From Akkermansiaceae bacterium UBA956 (GTDB taxonomy: Bacteria; Verrucomicrobiota; Verrucomicrobiia; Verrucomicrobiales; Akkermansiaceae): 64,000 nucleotides of DNA. This document shows positions 9,254 to 16,910 of the stretch, in pieces (the stretch's first letter is position 1; the number at the start of each line of letters is the position of its first letter). Below the pieces are notes generated by a model, which worked only from the letters and a program-made list of their open reading frames with translations, was not told the origin of the DNA and ran no database searches. The stretch is from contig DBCO01000004.1 in the NCBI GenBank assembly GCA_002293145.1, positions 1 to 64,000 on the forward strand, written 5' to 3'. The translations under genes were made by a program, and so were the position numbers.

Positions 9254-9317
9254 GCCCAATCAATACGTGAGGTGGCGAAAGTTTTCTCAGCTTGATTTGC
9301 TCACTGCAGCGCAAAAA

Positions 9318-10472
9318 TTATCGTGCTAATTTGCTGATGAAGCGGGAGAAATGCTCTACACCCGCGAGAAGATCGTCAATTTTGATGAATTCATCCTCGG
9401 TGTGTGCTTGATCGATGGATCCTGGACCAATGCAGATCGAGGGGATTCCCGCGCGACTGAGATGGGCGGCATCGGAGTACCACGGTGCACTTACGGTGCG
9501 TGTGCCTTTGCGCGAGTCTTGCAGCGATCGCAGCACGCGATGATCCAGACTGGTTTCCATGGGTGGGTTTTCATGAGCATTGACGATTTGTAGCGGTAGT
9601 GCCATTTCGCGAATGGCATTTTCTAACAACAGCAATGCGCCACCTTGTTGGTGAAGCTGCGGAGTGATGCGGATGTCGAGTTGCGCCTGTGCATAATCTG
9701 GCACAATGTTGGCGCGCGTTCCCCCTTGAAATGTTCCGATGTTGACTGTCGAGTGACCCAGCACAGGGTGCTCATATGCTTGTAAACGGAGTTGGAGATA
9801 TTTCTCTAATGAACCTAAAGCGCGTGCGAGTTTCATCACTGCGTTTTCCCCTTTTTCAGGCATCGAGCTGTGAGCTGCTTTTCCTCGTGCTTCTAACGTT
9901 GCCCAGAGCGAACCTTTGGTGGTGTAGACGATATCAAGAGATGTGGGTTCGCCAATAACCGCAAAAGCATAGTGATGAGCGTGATGCTCGGCAAAGTGTT
10001 TCGAGCCCCATTGACCAGATTCCTCCGCCATGAAAGCGACGAAATCGACAGCAACTGGCATGTCACGCAAGAGATGAGCATTTTCGCGCAAAGCCCAAAG
10101 CATCGCTGCCATCGGGCCCTTGGTATCGGATGCACCACGGCCCCAGATTTTGCCGTCTCGGATCTCGGCGGAGAATGGATCGATCGTCATGTTTGCGACG
10201 CCAACGGTATCAAGGTGAGGGCCTAACAAAATTCGTGGGCGCCCATCCATTGGAGCAAAGCGCGCGATCAAATTCGGACGCCCTGGTTTGACTTCGTCGA
10301 GAAAAACTTCGCAGCTTGGGCCCTCGAGCCACTGGGCGAGGCACTGGGCAAGAGCAAGTTCGCCATCACCAGCGATTCCCGATTGATCATCAGGATTCAC
10401 CGAGGGGATGCGAATCAAATGCTGCAACAATTCGACGGCAGATTGAGGCATAGCTTGAGAAAAATGGTTCAA
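9318..10472 (-). CDS. M20-family deacylase (ArgE/DapE-like)
   Basis: A zinc-dependent amidohydrolase of 384 residues. Visible metal and catalytic segments are GPHLDTVGV (His and Asp), GRGASDTKGPMAAML (bridging Asp), FMAEESGQWG (the Glu pair) and VIGEPTS. The dimerisation lid contains ARGKAAHSSMPEKGENAV. The family includes acetylornithine deacetylase, succinyl-diaminopimelate desuccinylase and carboxypeptidase-like enzymes; the substrate cannot be fixed from sequence. An alternative start (MPQSAVELLQ, 10451) fits family alignments as well as the ATG at 10472. Confidence 0.88.
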   Translation of the reverse strand: MNHFSQAMPQSAVELLQHLIRIPSVNPDDQSGIAGDGELALAQCLAQWLEGPSCEVFLDEVKPGRPNLIARFAPMDGRPRILLGPHLDTVGVANMTIDPFSAEIRDGKIWGRGASDTKGPMAAMLWALRENAHLLRDMPVAVDFVAFMAEESGQWGSKHFAEHHAHHYAFAVIGEPTSLDIVYTTKGSLWATLEARGKAAHSSMPEKGENAVMKLARALGSLEKYLQLRLQAYEHPVLGHSTVNIGTFQGGTRANIVPDYAQAQLDIRITPQLHQQGGALLLLENAIREMALPLQIVNAHENPPMETSLDHRVLRSLQDSRKGTRTVSAPWYSDAAHLSRAGIPSICIGPGSIDQAHTEDEFIKIDDLLAGVEHFSRFISKLAR

Positions 10473-10559
10473 AATGCGATAAGGTACGTTCAGAACAGAA
10501 ACTGCGTGATCTCAGCACAATCGACAATCAAAAAATGACGATCAGCTTAGGAAAGATCA

Positions 10560-12071
10560 TCACTTCCAGCTCCATTCTGGCTTGCGGATCGCCGCCAGAG
10601 CCTCTTCGCTTGTCAATGCTGCCGATGCGATCAAGCGGCTCTTACGACGATGTTTTTGCCATAATGTCTTCTCTTCAGCAGTGGGCTCATGCCGCGCATG
10701 AAACGGGACTTTCATCCCAATCAAGTGGGCAAGGTATCCTTCGATTCCGTAGATATTGGGCTTAAAGGGTAGCGCATTCACCAGTTCAGGCGCGGGACCG
10801 ATTTTTTGATACATTTCAAAAAATTCCTGAAATTCACCTAAGTGGGTGTGCTCTTGGCAGTGTTTCCAAAACGCGGTATCGCGCAGGGTATTGAACTTGT
10901 AGTGAAATGCTAAAAAGTCTCGAATTTCATCCCAAGCTCGCCCCATTTCCCTGTTGTAACGCTCACGTCCAGCAGCGGTCGCGCGATGCTGCTGCTGCTT
11001 GAGCAATTCCACCAACCACCGACTTGCGAATATGATTTGCGCCAATGACGTGGCTTCCAGTGGCTCGACGAAGCCCGAGCTATTGCCAATCGCTACGACA
11101 TTTTTCTCCCAATTCCGCTCCATCCTCCCGCTTAGGTATTTCACCACTCGAGTCGCATTTATCTTGGGATTGGCCTTTTTAAACTCGGCGAGAGCGTCTT
11201 CGTCACTGATGAACTTCGAGCTATAGACATAACCTCGATTGATAAAATTCTCGTGCTCGATTTTCCAACACCAGCCTGCATCCATGGTTTCCGCTGTGGT
11301 ATAGGCTTGCAGCGGTTCTTCCTCGCGTGTCCAGCCGCCGATCACTGCTCGATCACAAAAAAGTGCTTTGGAAAAACTATTGCGCGTCACACCGAGTGCT
11401 TTCCCAATGAGTTCGGAGCGGAATCCCGAAGCATCAATGTAAAGATCTGCATGGTGAATACGTCCACTCGTAAAATGCAATGCTGTGATTCCCAGATCAT
11501 CCTGCTCCGCATGTTGCAATGTATCTTCCTCAATGATCACGCCCTGCTCGATGGCAATATTCGTCAGGCAGCGAACCAATTTCTCATTCTCAATATGAAA
11601 GGCGTACTCACCCTTGATCAGCGGCTTATTGAGTGGACCGCTTGCAAATGCTTTTCCATCCTGCATCATCGCGCAAACATCGTTAAGATCTGTGCACTCT
11701 TGATCGCAATAAAATCCTGTAGCTTTGCTCATTCCCGGATACTGCAGATCATACTGAAATCCGAAATCGTAAAAATAATCGCCACGCTCCCCCCACAAAA
11801 ATCGAATTCCTTGTTTCCATGTTGGTTGTGCTTCTCGATAAAATCGCTCCTTGGGAATGCCGAGCGTTCCAAATAAATGCGCAGGAAAAACGGCTGTCGT
11901 GCCTTCACCTACTCCGATGACTCCGATCTCTTGACTATGCACCAGCACTACTCGGTATTGCGGCAACATGCACTTCACTGTCAATGCTGCCAACAACCCT
12001 GCACTGCCTCCGCCCAAAATAAGAACCGAGGAAATATACTTATCTTCGTTTGTCGATGTTTGCGATACCAT
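10560..12071 (-). CDS. Flavin-dependent tryptophan-halogenase family protein
   Basis: A 503-residue FAD enzyme of the tryptophan halogenase family. The FAD motif is GGGSAG (residues 20-25), the family GVGE motif is GVGEGTTAVFP (53-63), and a lysine aligned with the catalytic Lys of PrnA is in WKQGIRF (Lys86). The FAD-contact block GNSSGFVEPLEATSL (residues 329-343) is well conserved. The halogenase WxWxIP motif is altered to GWCWKIEHE (266-274). This leaves it open whether it halogenates tryptophan, another substrate, or nothing. It stands alone, divergent from the sulfatase fusion, with no visible biosynthetic neighbours and no flavin reductase nearby. Confidence 0.85.
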   Translation of the reverse strand: MVSQTSTNEDKYISSVLILGGGSAGLLAALTVKCMLPQYRVVLVHSQEIGVIGVGEGTTAVFPAHLFGTLGIPKERFYREAQPTWKQGIRFLWGERGDYFYDFGFQYDLQYPGMSKATGFYCDQECTDLNDVCAMMQDGKAFASGPLNKPLIKGEYAFHIENEKLVRCLTNIAIEQGVIIEEDTLQHAEQDDLGITALHFTSGRIHHADLYIDASGFRSELIGKALGVTRNSFSKALFCDRAVIGGWTREEEPLQAYTTAETMDAGWCWKIEHENFINRGYVYSSKFISDEDALAEFKKANPKINATRVVKYLSGRMERNWEKNVVAIGNSSGFVEPLEATSLAQIIFASRWLVELLKQQQHRATAAGRERYNREMGRAWDEIRDFLAFHYKFNTLRDTAFWKHCQEHTHLGEFQEFFEMYQKIGPAPELVNALPFKPNIYGIEGYLAHLIGMKVPFHARHEPTAEEKTLWQKHRRKSRLIASAALTSEEALAAIRKPEWSWK

Positions 12072-12108
12072 ATTTGCGTTTTATATTTATGATACCTTGA
12101 ACAGCACT

Positions 12109-12116
12109 CCCCCCCC
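12109..12116. repeat. C8 homopolymer in a divergent promoter region
   Basis: Eight consecutive cytosines lie between the start of the halogenase-like gene (12071, minus) and the sulfatase fusion (12191, plus). Homopolymers of this length can vary by slippage; in this position a length change would alter promoter spacing. Whether it varies is unknown. Confidence 0.5.
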
Positions 12117-12190
12117 GTCAAGGCAAAATTTTTAGTGATTCGAATCAGAAAATCGCCTTGCCAAATCCACCCGAGATTACAGAATCAATC

Positions 12191-14356
12191 ATGATTCGAA
12201 CCCTGCTACTTGCGCTCTTCTCGAGCACTCTCTATGCCGCTGAGCGTCCCAACATTGTTTTTATTTTTTCCGATGACCACGCACTCTCGGCGATCTCGGC
12301 CTATGGTGGCTTGTATGAAAAACTCGCGCCCACGCCAAACATCGATCGCATCGCGCGCGAAGGTGCTCTCTTTCAGCAATCGTTTTGCGCCAACTCGATC
12401 TGTGGTCCCTCACGTGCCTGCATCATTACGGGAAAGCATTCGCACCAAAACGGCTACCTCAGCAATGACTTCGATACCTTTGATGGCCATCAAGTGACCT
12501 TGCCGAAACTTTTGCAATCCACTGGCTACCAAACCGCCCTCATCGGCAAGTGGCACCTCGTGAGCCAACCGCAAGGCTTCGACCACTGGAGCATCCTCCC
12601 TGGCCAAGGGAACTACTACCAACCTCAATTCATCACCAAAGACGGCACGCGCAAGCACGATGGCTACGTCACCGATCTCATCACCGATCAATCGCTAGAT
12701 TGGCTCAAAAACGCACGCTCCAGCGCTAAGCCGTTTTTCCTGATGTGCCAACACAAGGCACCTCATCGCAATTGGGCTCCCGCTCTGCGCCATCTCGATT
12801 TTCTCAAGAATGCTACCATGCCACAGCCCGATAGTCTTTTCGACAACTACGAGGGACGTAGTAGCAGCTTGCGCGATCAGAAAATGACCATCGCACGCGA
12901 CATGTTCTGGGGTCATGACATGAAGTTCCATGGCGAAAATCTATTTCCCGAATACTTCGGCAGCAATCTCCCGAACGGCGAATATACTCGCATGACCAAG
13001 GAGCAAAAGAAACAATGGGATTCCACCTATGAGCCCGAAAATGCCGAGCTCATTGCCAAGATCAAATCCGGTGAGTTTCATCAAAAACAAATCACTGAAT
13101 GGAAATTCCAGCGCTACGTCAAAGACTACCTGCGCACCGTGCGTGCCGTCGATGAATCCGTCGGGCGCATCCTCCAGTATCTCGAAGATTCCGGCCTCGC
13201 AAAAAACACCATCGTTATCTACTCGTCAGATCAAGGCTTCTACCTCGGCGAGCACGGTTGGTATGACAAGCGCTGGATGTTTGAAGAGTCGATGAAAATG
13301 CCCTTCCTCATCCGTTGGCCCGGTGTCATCAAGCCCGGGTCCAAACCGAAGGCGATGATTCAAAACATCGACTACGCCCCCACCTTCCTCGAAATCGCAG
13401 GAGAAAAAGCCCCCGCAGCGATGCAAGGCAAAAGCTTTCTCCCCGTGCTCCAAGGCAAAACCGATGTGCATCAAGAATTCATATATTACGCCTACTATGG
13501 CGAAAATACCCACCAAGTCGCCGCGCATGATGGCGTCCGCTCCGCGACACGTAAGCTGATTTATTTTCCTGCGACCAAGGAATGGAATCTCTTCGATCTC
13601 GTCAAAGACCCACAAGAAATGAAATCGGTGCACGATCAAGCCGACTACGCTAACGATCTTGCCGCGATGAAAAAAGCCTACGCTGAGCAACGCGCGCGTT
13701 ACGGAGTCAATGACGCCACTGTCCCAGCCCATCGATTGAAAGAAGAGTGGTGGCAAAAACGTCATCAAGAAAAAGTCAAGCAAGGCAGCGCCATGCAGCA
13801 GCCCGATCTTGTGCTTCTCGGCGATTCCATCACGCAAGGTTGGGAAGGCCCCGGTAATGATGCTCTGGCTAAGAATTTTGGCTCGGGAAAAATCCTCAAC
13901 CTCGGTTTTTCCGGCGATCGCACCCAACACGTTTTGTGGCGTCTCTACAATGGTGAATGGAATGGTCTTCAGCCAAAAGTGGTTAGTCTACTCATTGGCA
14001 CCAACAATACCGGACACGTAAAGCAGAACCCCGCCGAAACAGCACAGGGCGTTGCTGCCATCGTCGAATTCATCCGCACGCGTTCCCCACAGACCAAAAT
14101 CATCCTCCACAATGTATTCCCTCGTTCCGCGAGCAAAGAAGATGAAATGCGCCGCCTCAATGATGAAATCAACCGCCTTTGCCAACCTCTGATCGATGGC
14201 AAAAATGTCTATCTCCTCGACATGGCGCCCGCCTTCCTCCAACCCGATGGCACCCTCACCAAAGAAATCATGCCCGACTTGCTCCACCTTAATCCAGCCA
14301 GCTATACGCTCTGGGCCGAGGCCTTGCAAAAGCGCATCAAGGAAGTGACAAAGTAA
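12191..14356 (+). CDS. Secreted sulfatase fused to an SGNH/GDSL esterase
   Basis: About 721 residues in two catalytic modules behind a signal peptide (IRTLLLALFSSTLYA). The sulfatase part, to about residue 500, has the metal-binding PNIVFIFSDDHA and the formylglycine site C-G-P-S-R (near residue 72) followed by the ITGKH helix, plus LIGKWHLV and YSSDQGFYLGEHGWYDKRW. From about residue 535 an SGNH hydrolase follows: block I LVLLGDSITQGW, block II (GFSGDRTQHVLWR), block III LLIGTNN and the Asp-x-x-His of block V in DLLHLN. The protein could remove sulfate and an acyl group from the same sugar chain. ATG at 12191 is chosen because it directly precedes the signal peptide. It is divergent from the halogenase-like gene. 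Confidence 0.9.
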   Translation: MIRTLLLALFSSTLYAAERPNIVFIFSDDHALSAISAYGGLYEKLAPTPNIDRIAREGALFQQSFCANSICGPSRACIITGKHSHQNGYLSNDFDTFDGHQVTLPKLLQSTGYQTALIGKWHLVSQPQGFDHWSILPGQGNYYQPQFITKDGTRKHDGYVTDLITDQSLDWLKNARSSAKPFFLMCQHKAPHRNWAPALRHLDFLKNATMPQPDSLFDNYEGRSSSLRDQKMTIARDMFWGHDMKFHGENLFPEYFGSNLPNGEYTRMTKEQKKQWDSTYEPENAELIAKIKSGEFHQKQITEWKFQRYVKDYLRTVRAVDESVGRILQYLEDSGLAKNTIVIYSSDQGFYLGEHGWYDKRWMFEESMKMPFLIRWPGVIKPGSKPKAMIQNIDYAPTFLEIAGEKAPAAMQGKSFLPVLQGKTDVHQEFIYYAYYGENTHQVAAHDGVRSATRKLIYFPATKEWNLFDLVKDPQEMKSVHDQADYANDLAAMKKAYAEQRARYGVNDATVPAHRLKEEWWQKRHQEKVKQGSAMQQPDLVLLGDSITQGWEGPGNDALAKNFGSGKILNLGFSGDRTQHVLWRLYNGEWNGLQPKVVSLLIGTNNTGHVKQNPAETAQGVAAIVEFIRTRSPQTKIILHNVFPRSASKEDEMRRLNDEINRLCQPLIDGKNVYLLDMAPAFLQPDGTLTKEIMPDLLHLNPASYTLWAEALQKRIKEVTK

Positions 14357-14404
14357 GGGGTTGTCCATGTTCCGCCCCCGCAGAGCATCAAGCCAATCCG
14401 TAGC

Positions 14405-14421
14405 GGAGGCGTCCCGCCTCC
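14405..14421. repeat. REP-like hairpin
   Basis: GGAGGCG (14405-14411) and CGCCTCC (14415-14421) form a perfect 7-bp stem with a 3-nt loop. It lies 49 bp after the sulfatase-SGNH stop codon and lacks a T-run, so it is more like a REP element than a rho-independent terminator. Two more hairpins and a REP-associated transposase relic follow within 700 bp. Confidence 0.6.
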
Positions 14422-14468
14422 CAGCTTCTAAAAAGCGCACATCATCTCATTCCGTGAATTTAGGCAAA

Positions 14469-14933
14469 ATGTTGATTCTTTTGGCGATCATTGCAGTTGT
14501 CCTCCTCGTCACGACAACGCATCTGCGGAAAACATCGGATCGAAAAGATCGTGCGATGAGTTCGATCGCACTCTTTTTCATTACGTGGATTCTCGTTGGT
14601 GTATCAGGCATGCACATGTGCCAAGAAGGAAGGTCACCTTCTTATCTAGCTTTTGTTTTCGCATTTCTTGCATCATCCATGCCTTGGCAGAGAGGTTTGC
14701 ATCCTTGGACGATTCGCGCTTTGATTGCGGTGGTGTTTGGTAGCGGTATTTCTTCTTCAAGTTACCTTGCTTCATCGTATCATCAAAAAGAAATCACAGG
14801 AAATCCAGATTATGCATCTGCCCGATTTTGGCATACGGCATTAACAGGCCAATATCCCCGCGACAAAGCAAAGATGGAGCGTAAACGAATGCGCGATTTT
14901 CCACTGACGGAGAAGAATGATCAGACTAGGTAA
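14469..14933 (+). CDS. Small membrane protein of unknown function
   Basis: I do not recognise this 154-residue protein. It has an N-terminal membrane segment (LILLAIIAVVLLVTTT), a second (SSIALFFITWILVGVSG) and two further hydrophobic stretches around YLAFVFAFLASSM and ALIAVVFGSGISSSS, then a charged tail. The ATG at 14469 is chosen because the upstream part of the open frame (from 14361) translates the REP-like hairpin region and is hydrophilic and repetitive. Four membrane segments with little else suggest a small integral membrane protein. Confidence 0.5.
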   Translation: MLILLAIIAVVLLVTTTHLRKTSDRKDRAMSSIALFFITWILVGVSGMHMCQEGRSPSYLAFVFAFLASSMPWQRGLHPWTIRALIAVVFGSGISSSSYLASSYHQKEITGNPDYASARFWHTALTGQYPRDKAKMERKRMRDFPLTEKNDQTR

Positions 14934-14980
14934 AAGATCGGTTTTTGATCGGTTCATCGGTAAATGATTCATCCTCCAAC

Positions 14981-14995
14981 CATCCCGTAGGGATG
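14981..14995. repeat. Short hairpin CATCCC-GTA-GGGATG
   Basis: A perfect 6-bp stem with a 3-nt loop, 47 bp downstream of the small membrane protein gene and 10 bp before a larger hairpin. Part of the REP-like cluster next to the Y1 transposase relic. Confidence 0.5.
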
Positions 14996-15004
14996 AACTG
15001 TGAA

Positions 15005-15037
15005 TAGCCGTAGGTTGAGGAACGCAACCTACGGCTA
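15005..15037. repeat. REP-like palindrome with a 13-bp perfect stem
   Basis: TAGCCGTAGGTTG (15005-15017) and CAACCTACGGCTA (15025-15037) are exact reverse complements around a 7-nt loop. There is no T-run, so it is not a classical terminator. It lies 67 bp upstream of the start of a truncated Y1 transposase, the usual arrangement of a REP element and its REP-associated tyrosine transposase. Confidence 0.7.
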
Positions 15038-15103
15038 GCAATCGCCATATTTTCCAACTCCGCAGGTGTTGCCCGATGCTTATTGGGTTGCTGTATTTCC
15101 AAT

Positions 15104-15304
15104 ATGCCAACTTACACGGACATCACATATCATCTTGTTTTCGCCACAAAAAACCGCGAGCGATTGCTTAACAAAGCAAATCGAGAAGACCTCTTTCGGT
15201 TCTCTTGTCACGTTTCCTCGTCGGAATATCCTTGTCGCCGCAGGGTGAATCTGATTGACTCGCCATGCCATGGAAAGTCACCAAGTTTTGCGCAATGTTT
15301 TTGA
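15104..15304 (+). pseudogene. Truncated Y1 (IS200/REP-associated) transposase
   Basis: The first 33 or so codons from the ATG at 15104 (MPTYTDITYHLVFATK, then NREDLFRF) match the N-terminus of IS200/REP-associated Y1 transposases. After about 15202 the similarity ends: the reading frame continues into unrelated sequence, and the HUH metal-binding motif and the catalytic tyrosine are both absent. The end overlaps the start of the next gene. This is a relic of a transposase next to a REP-like palindrome. Confidence 0.6.
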
Positions 15305-15767
15305 GAAAGTTAGCCCCAAGGCGATTGCTGCGGAGTTAGGAATCTCGCTTTCCTTGGTCTACAAGTGGGCGGAGAAGCCCAGCGATGATGGTTCGGGCAG
15401 TCGAAATCCCTTGGATCGCTTGGCAAAAATCATGGAACTGAGCCAAGATGAGGCTGTCGTAGAGTGGCTTTGTCAGCAGGCCGGCGGTTGCTTTTTGCGC
15501 AATCCTGATAGTTCGTGCAAGAAGGGTTTTGAGGTGCTCCCAGCGACTCATGAGATCATCAGTCAATTCTCGCAAATGTTGAGTATGATTTCGCTAGCTG
15601 CTTTGGATAATACGATCACAAGCAAGGAGGCCTCGGAAATTCGCGATTCCTGGGATCGGCTGAAGAGCTATGCCGAGGGCTTTGTGCGTTGCTGCGAGGA
15701 GGGAGATTTCGATCAATTGCGGAAGATACCGAAGCCATCGGAAGGTCCGAAGCGGTTGTTGCGCTGA
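15270..15767 (+). CDS. Phage CII-like helix-turn-helix protein
   Basis: 165 residues. The N-terminal part holds a helix-turn-helix (SPKAIAAELGISLSLVYKWA), followed by NPLDRLAKIMELSQDEAVVEWL, an arrangement seen in phage CII-like regulatory proteins. The C-terminal half is helical (EIISQFSQMLSMISLAALDN, EIRDSWDRLKSYAEGFV). Such stand-alone proteins are common in PVC genomes and are not proof of a prophage. It sits just after the transposase relic, whose remains overlap its first codons. The ATG at 15270 is preferred. Target and function unknown. Confidence 0.6.
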   Translation: MESHQVLRNVFEKVSPKAIAAELGISLSLVYKWAEKPSDDGSGSRNPLDRLAKIMELSQDEAVVEWLCQQAGGCFLRNPDSSCKKGFEVLPATHEIISQFSQMLSMISLAALDNTITSKEASEIRDSWDRLKSYAEGFVRCCEEGDFDQLRKIPKPSEGPKRLLR

Positions 15768-15835
15768 GAATTTTTTGAGGATTTTTTTCATCAGATTTGA
15801 CAAAATAGCCATCTTGGGTGAGTAATATCTGCGTT

Positions 15836-16252
15836 ATGAGTAAACTAACAACAATTGTTGCATTGGCATGGATGATGGTGGGGAGCACAGCTTTGGTGAA
15901 GGCTGACGACACCCCACTCGGTAAGGAAATGGGCGCCATGAATGATGCGTTCAAGGCATTGAGTAAGGAGACTGATCCCGTGAAAGGTGCTGCTCTGGCG
16001 CGTGAGGCGGCTGAGGCCAGCCTGAAGGGCATCCCGCTGACTCCTGTATTCATTACGGACATGATTCCTGATCCTAAGGAAAAAGCCAAGGCTGTGGCTG
16101 ATTATCGCAAGATGATGGCCCAGGCATTTATCGTTTTCTGTGACATCGAGACCGCTTTTATCGATGGTAAAACCGAGGATGTGGCGAAGTTGGTGAAAGA
16201 TGCCAAAGCGCTGAAGAAGGAAGGTCACAACAAATACATCGAAGAAGAGTAA
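15836..16252 (+). CDS. Cytochrome b562-like periplasmic protein
   Basis: 138 residues. A signal peptide (MSKLTTIVALAWMMVGSTALVKA) is followed by a four-helix-bundle-like sequence resembling cytochrome b562: GKEMGAMNDAFKALSKE at the start and VAKLVKDAKALKKEGHNKYIEEE at the end. The soluble b562 heme is held by a Met near the N-terminus and a His near the C-terminus; Met32 or Met35 and His131 occupy the expected places. Heme binding is inferred, and some family members lack it. A rho-independent terminator follows at once. The redox-type two-component system is just downstream on the other strand. Confidence 0.65.
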   Translation: MSKLTTIVALAWMMVGSTALVKADDTPLGKEMGAMNDAFKALSKETDPVKGAALAREAAEASLKGIPLTPVFITDMIPDPKEKAKAVADYRKMMAQAFIVFCDIETAFIDGKTEDVAKLVKDAKALKKEGHNKYIEEE

Positions 16253-16276
16253 GATCTTTTTTGTGCAGATAAATTT

Positions 16277-16306
16277 AAAGCACAGCCTGCGGGTTGTGCT
16301 TTTTTG
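16277..16306 (+). terminator. Rho-independent terminator after the b562-like gene
   Basis: AAAGCACA pairs with TGTGCTTT around a GC-rich centre (one mismatch in the stem), followed by a T-run. It starts 24 bp after the stop codon at 16252. Confidence 0.8.
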
Positions 16307-16379
16307 TTTTGTGATAGGGGGAATCTTTTGTCTTCTGATGTTTCGACATTAAGACTTTCCGACTCGCAGTGAAGCGGCG

Positions 16380-16910
16380 TTAGCGCTGTGGTGGGTATTT
16401 TTGGAGTTTGCGTTGGAGCGAACGTCGATGTAGGCCGAGCATGCGGGCTGCTTCGCTGATGTTGCCTTGGCAATCAGCCAGGACGCGCTGGATGTGTTCC
16501 CATTCAACGCGTTCGAGACTGGGTGGTTCCAGATCATGGGCTGGCTCGCTTTCGTGATCTCTGGGGTCTTTTTCCAAAGTGGCGAGTAGCTGGGTGACGT
16601 CGGTCGGCTTGATGAGGTAATCGCGAGCACCGAGGCGTACCGCTTCCATGGCGGTAGGGATGCTGCCGTAGCCCGTGAGCAAGATGACTTGCGCGTGAGC
16701 GTGTCGAGCTATGATCTCGCGTAAGGCTTCGAGGCCATTCATGTGGGGCATTTTGAGATCGAGAATGACGGCATCGGGAACAAAGGCATCTGCTTGGGTG
16801 ATGGCCTGGGCACCATCTTCGGCTTCACAAACCTCATGCCCACGCTCACGGATCGCGCGCGCGAGTCGCTGGCGGAATGTGGAATCGTCGTCGGCTAACA
16901 GAATTTTCAT
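16380..16910 (-). CDS. RegA/ActR-type response regulator
   Basis: 176 residues. The receiver domain has the acidic pair Asp7/Asp8, the phosphoacceptor Asp51 in VILDLKMP, and the conserved Lys in YLIKPTD. A short linker leads to a Fis-type helix-turn-helix at the C-terminus (NISEAARMLGLHRRSLQRKL), the layout of RegA/PrrA/ActR regulators, which control respiration, photosynthesis and fixation genes in proteobacteria. Its start codon overlaps the stop of the histidine kinase gene by 4 bp, so both are translated together. Confidence 0.88.
   Translation of the reverse strand: MKILLADDDSTFRQRLARAIRERGHEVCEAEDGAQAITQADAFVPDAVILDLKMPHMNGLEALREIIARHAHAQVILLTGYGSIPTAMEAVRLGARDYLIKPTDVTQLLATLEKDPRDHESEPAHDLEPPSLERVEWEHIQRVLADCQGNISEAARMLGLHRRSLQRKLQKYPPQR

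Noticed and set aside
11253..11876. 207-codon plus-strand frame opposite the halogenase-like gene
   Set aside because: Antisense to a well-conserved flavoprotein; low-complexity, cysteine-rich translation; no start context.
13226..13930. 234-codon minus-strand frame inside the sulfatase-esterase gene
   Set aside because: Antisense shadow of a conserved gene with catalytic motifs on the other strand.
15270..15767. CII-like protein as sign of a prophage
   Set aside because: No integrase, capsid, terminase or lysis gene is near it; stand-alone CII-like proteins are common in this phylum.
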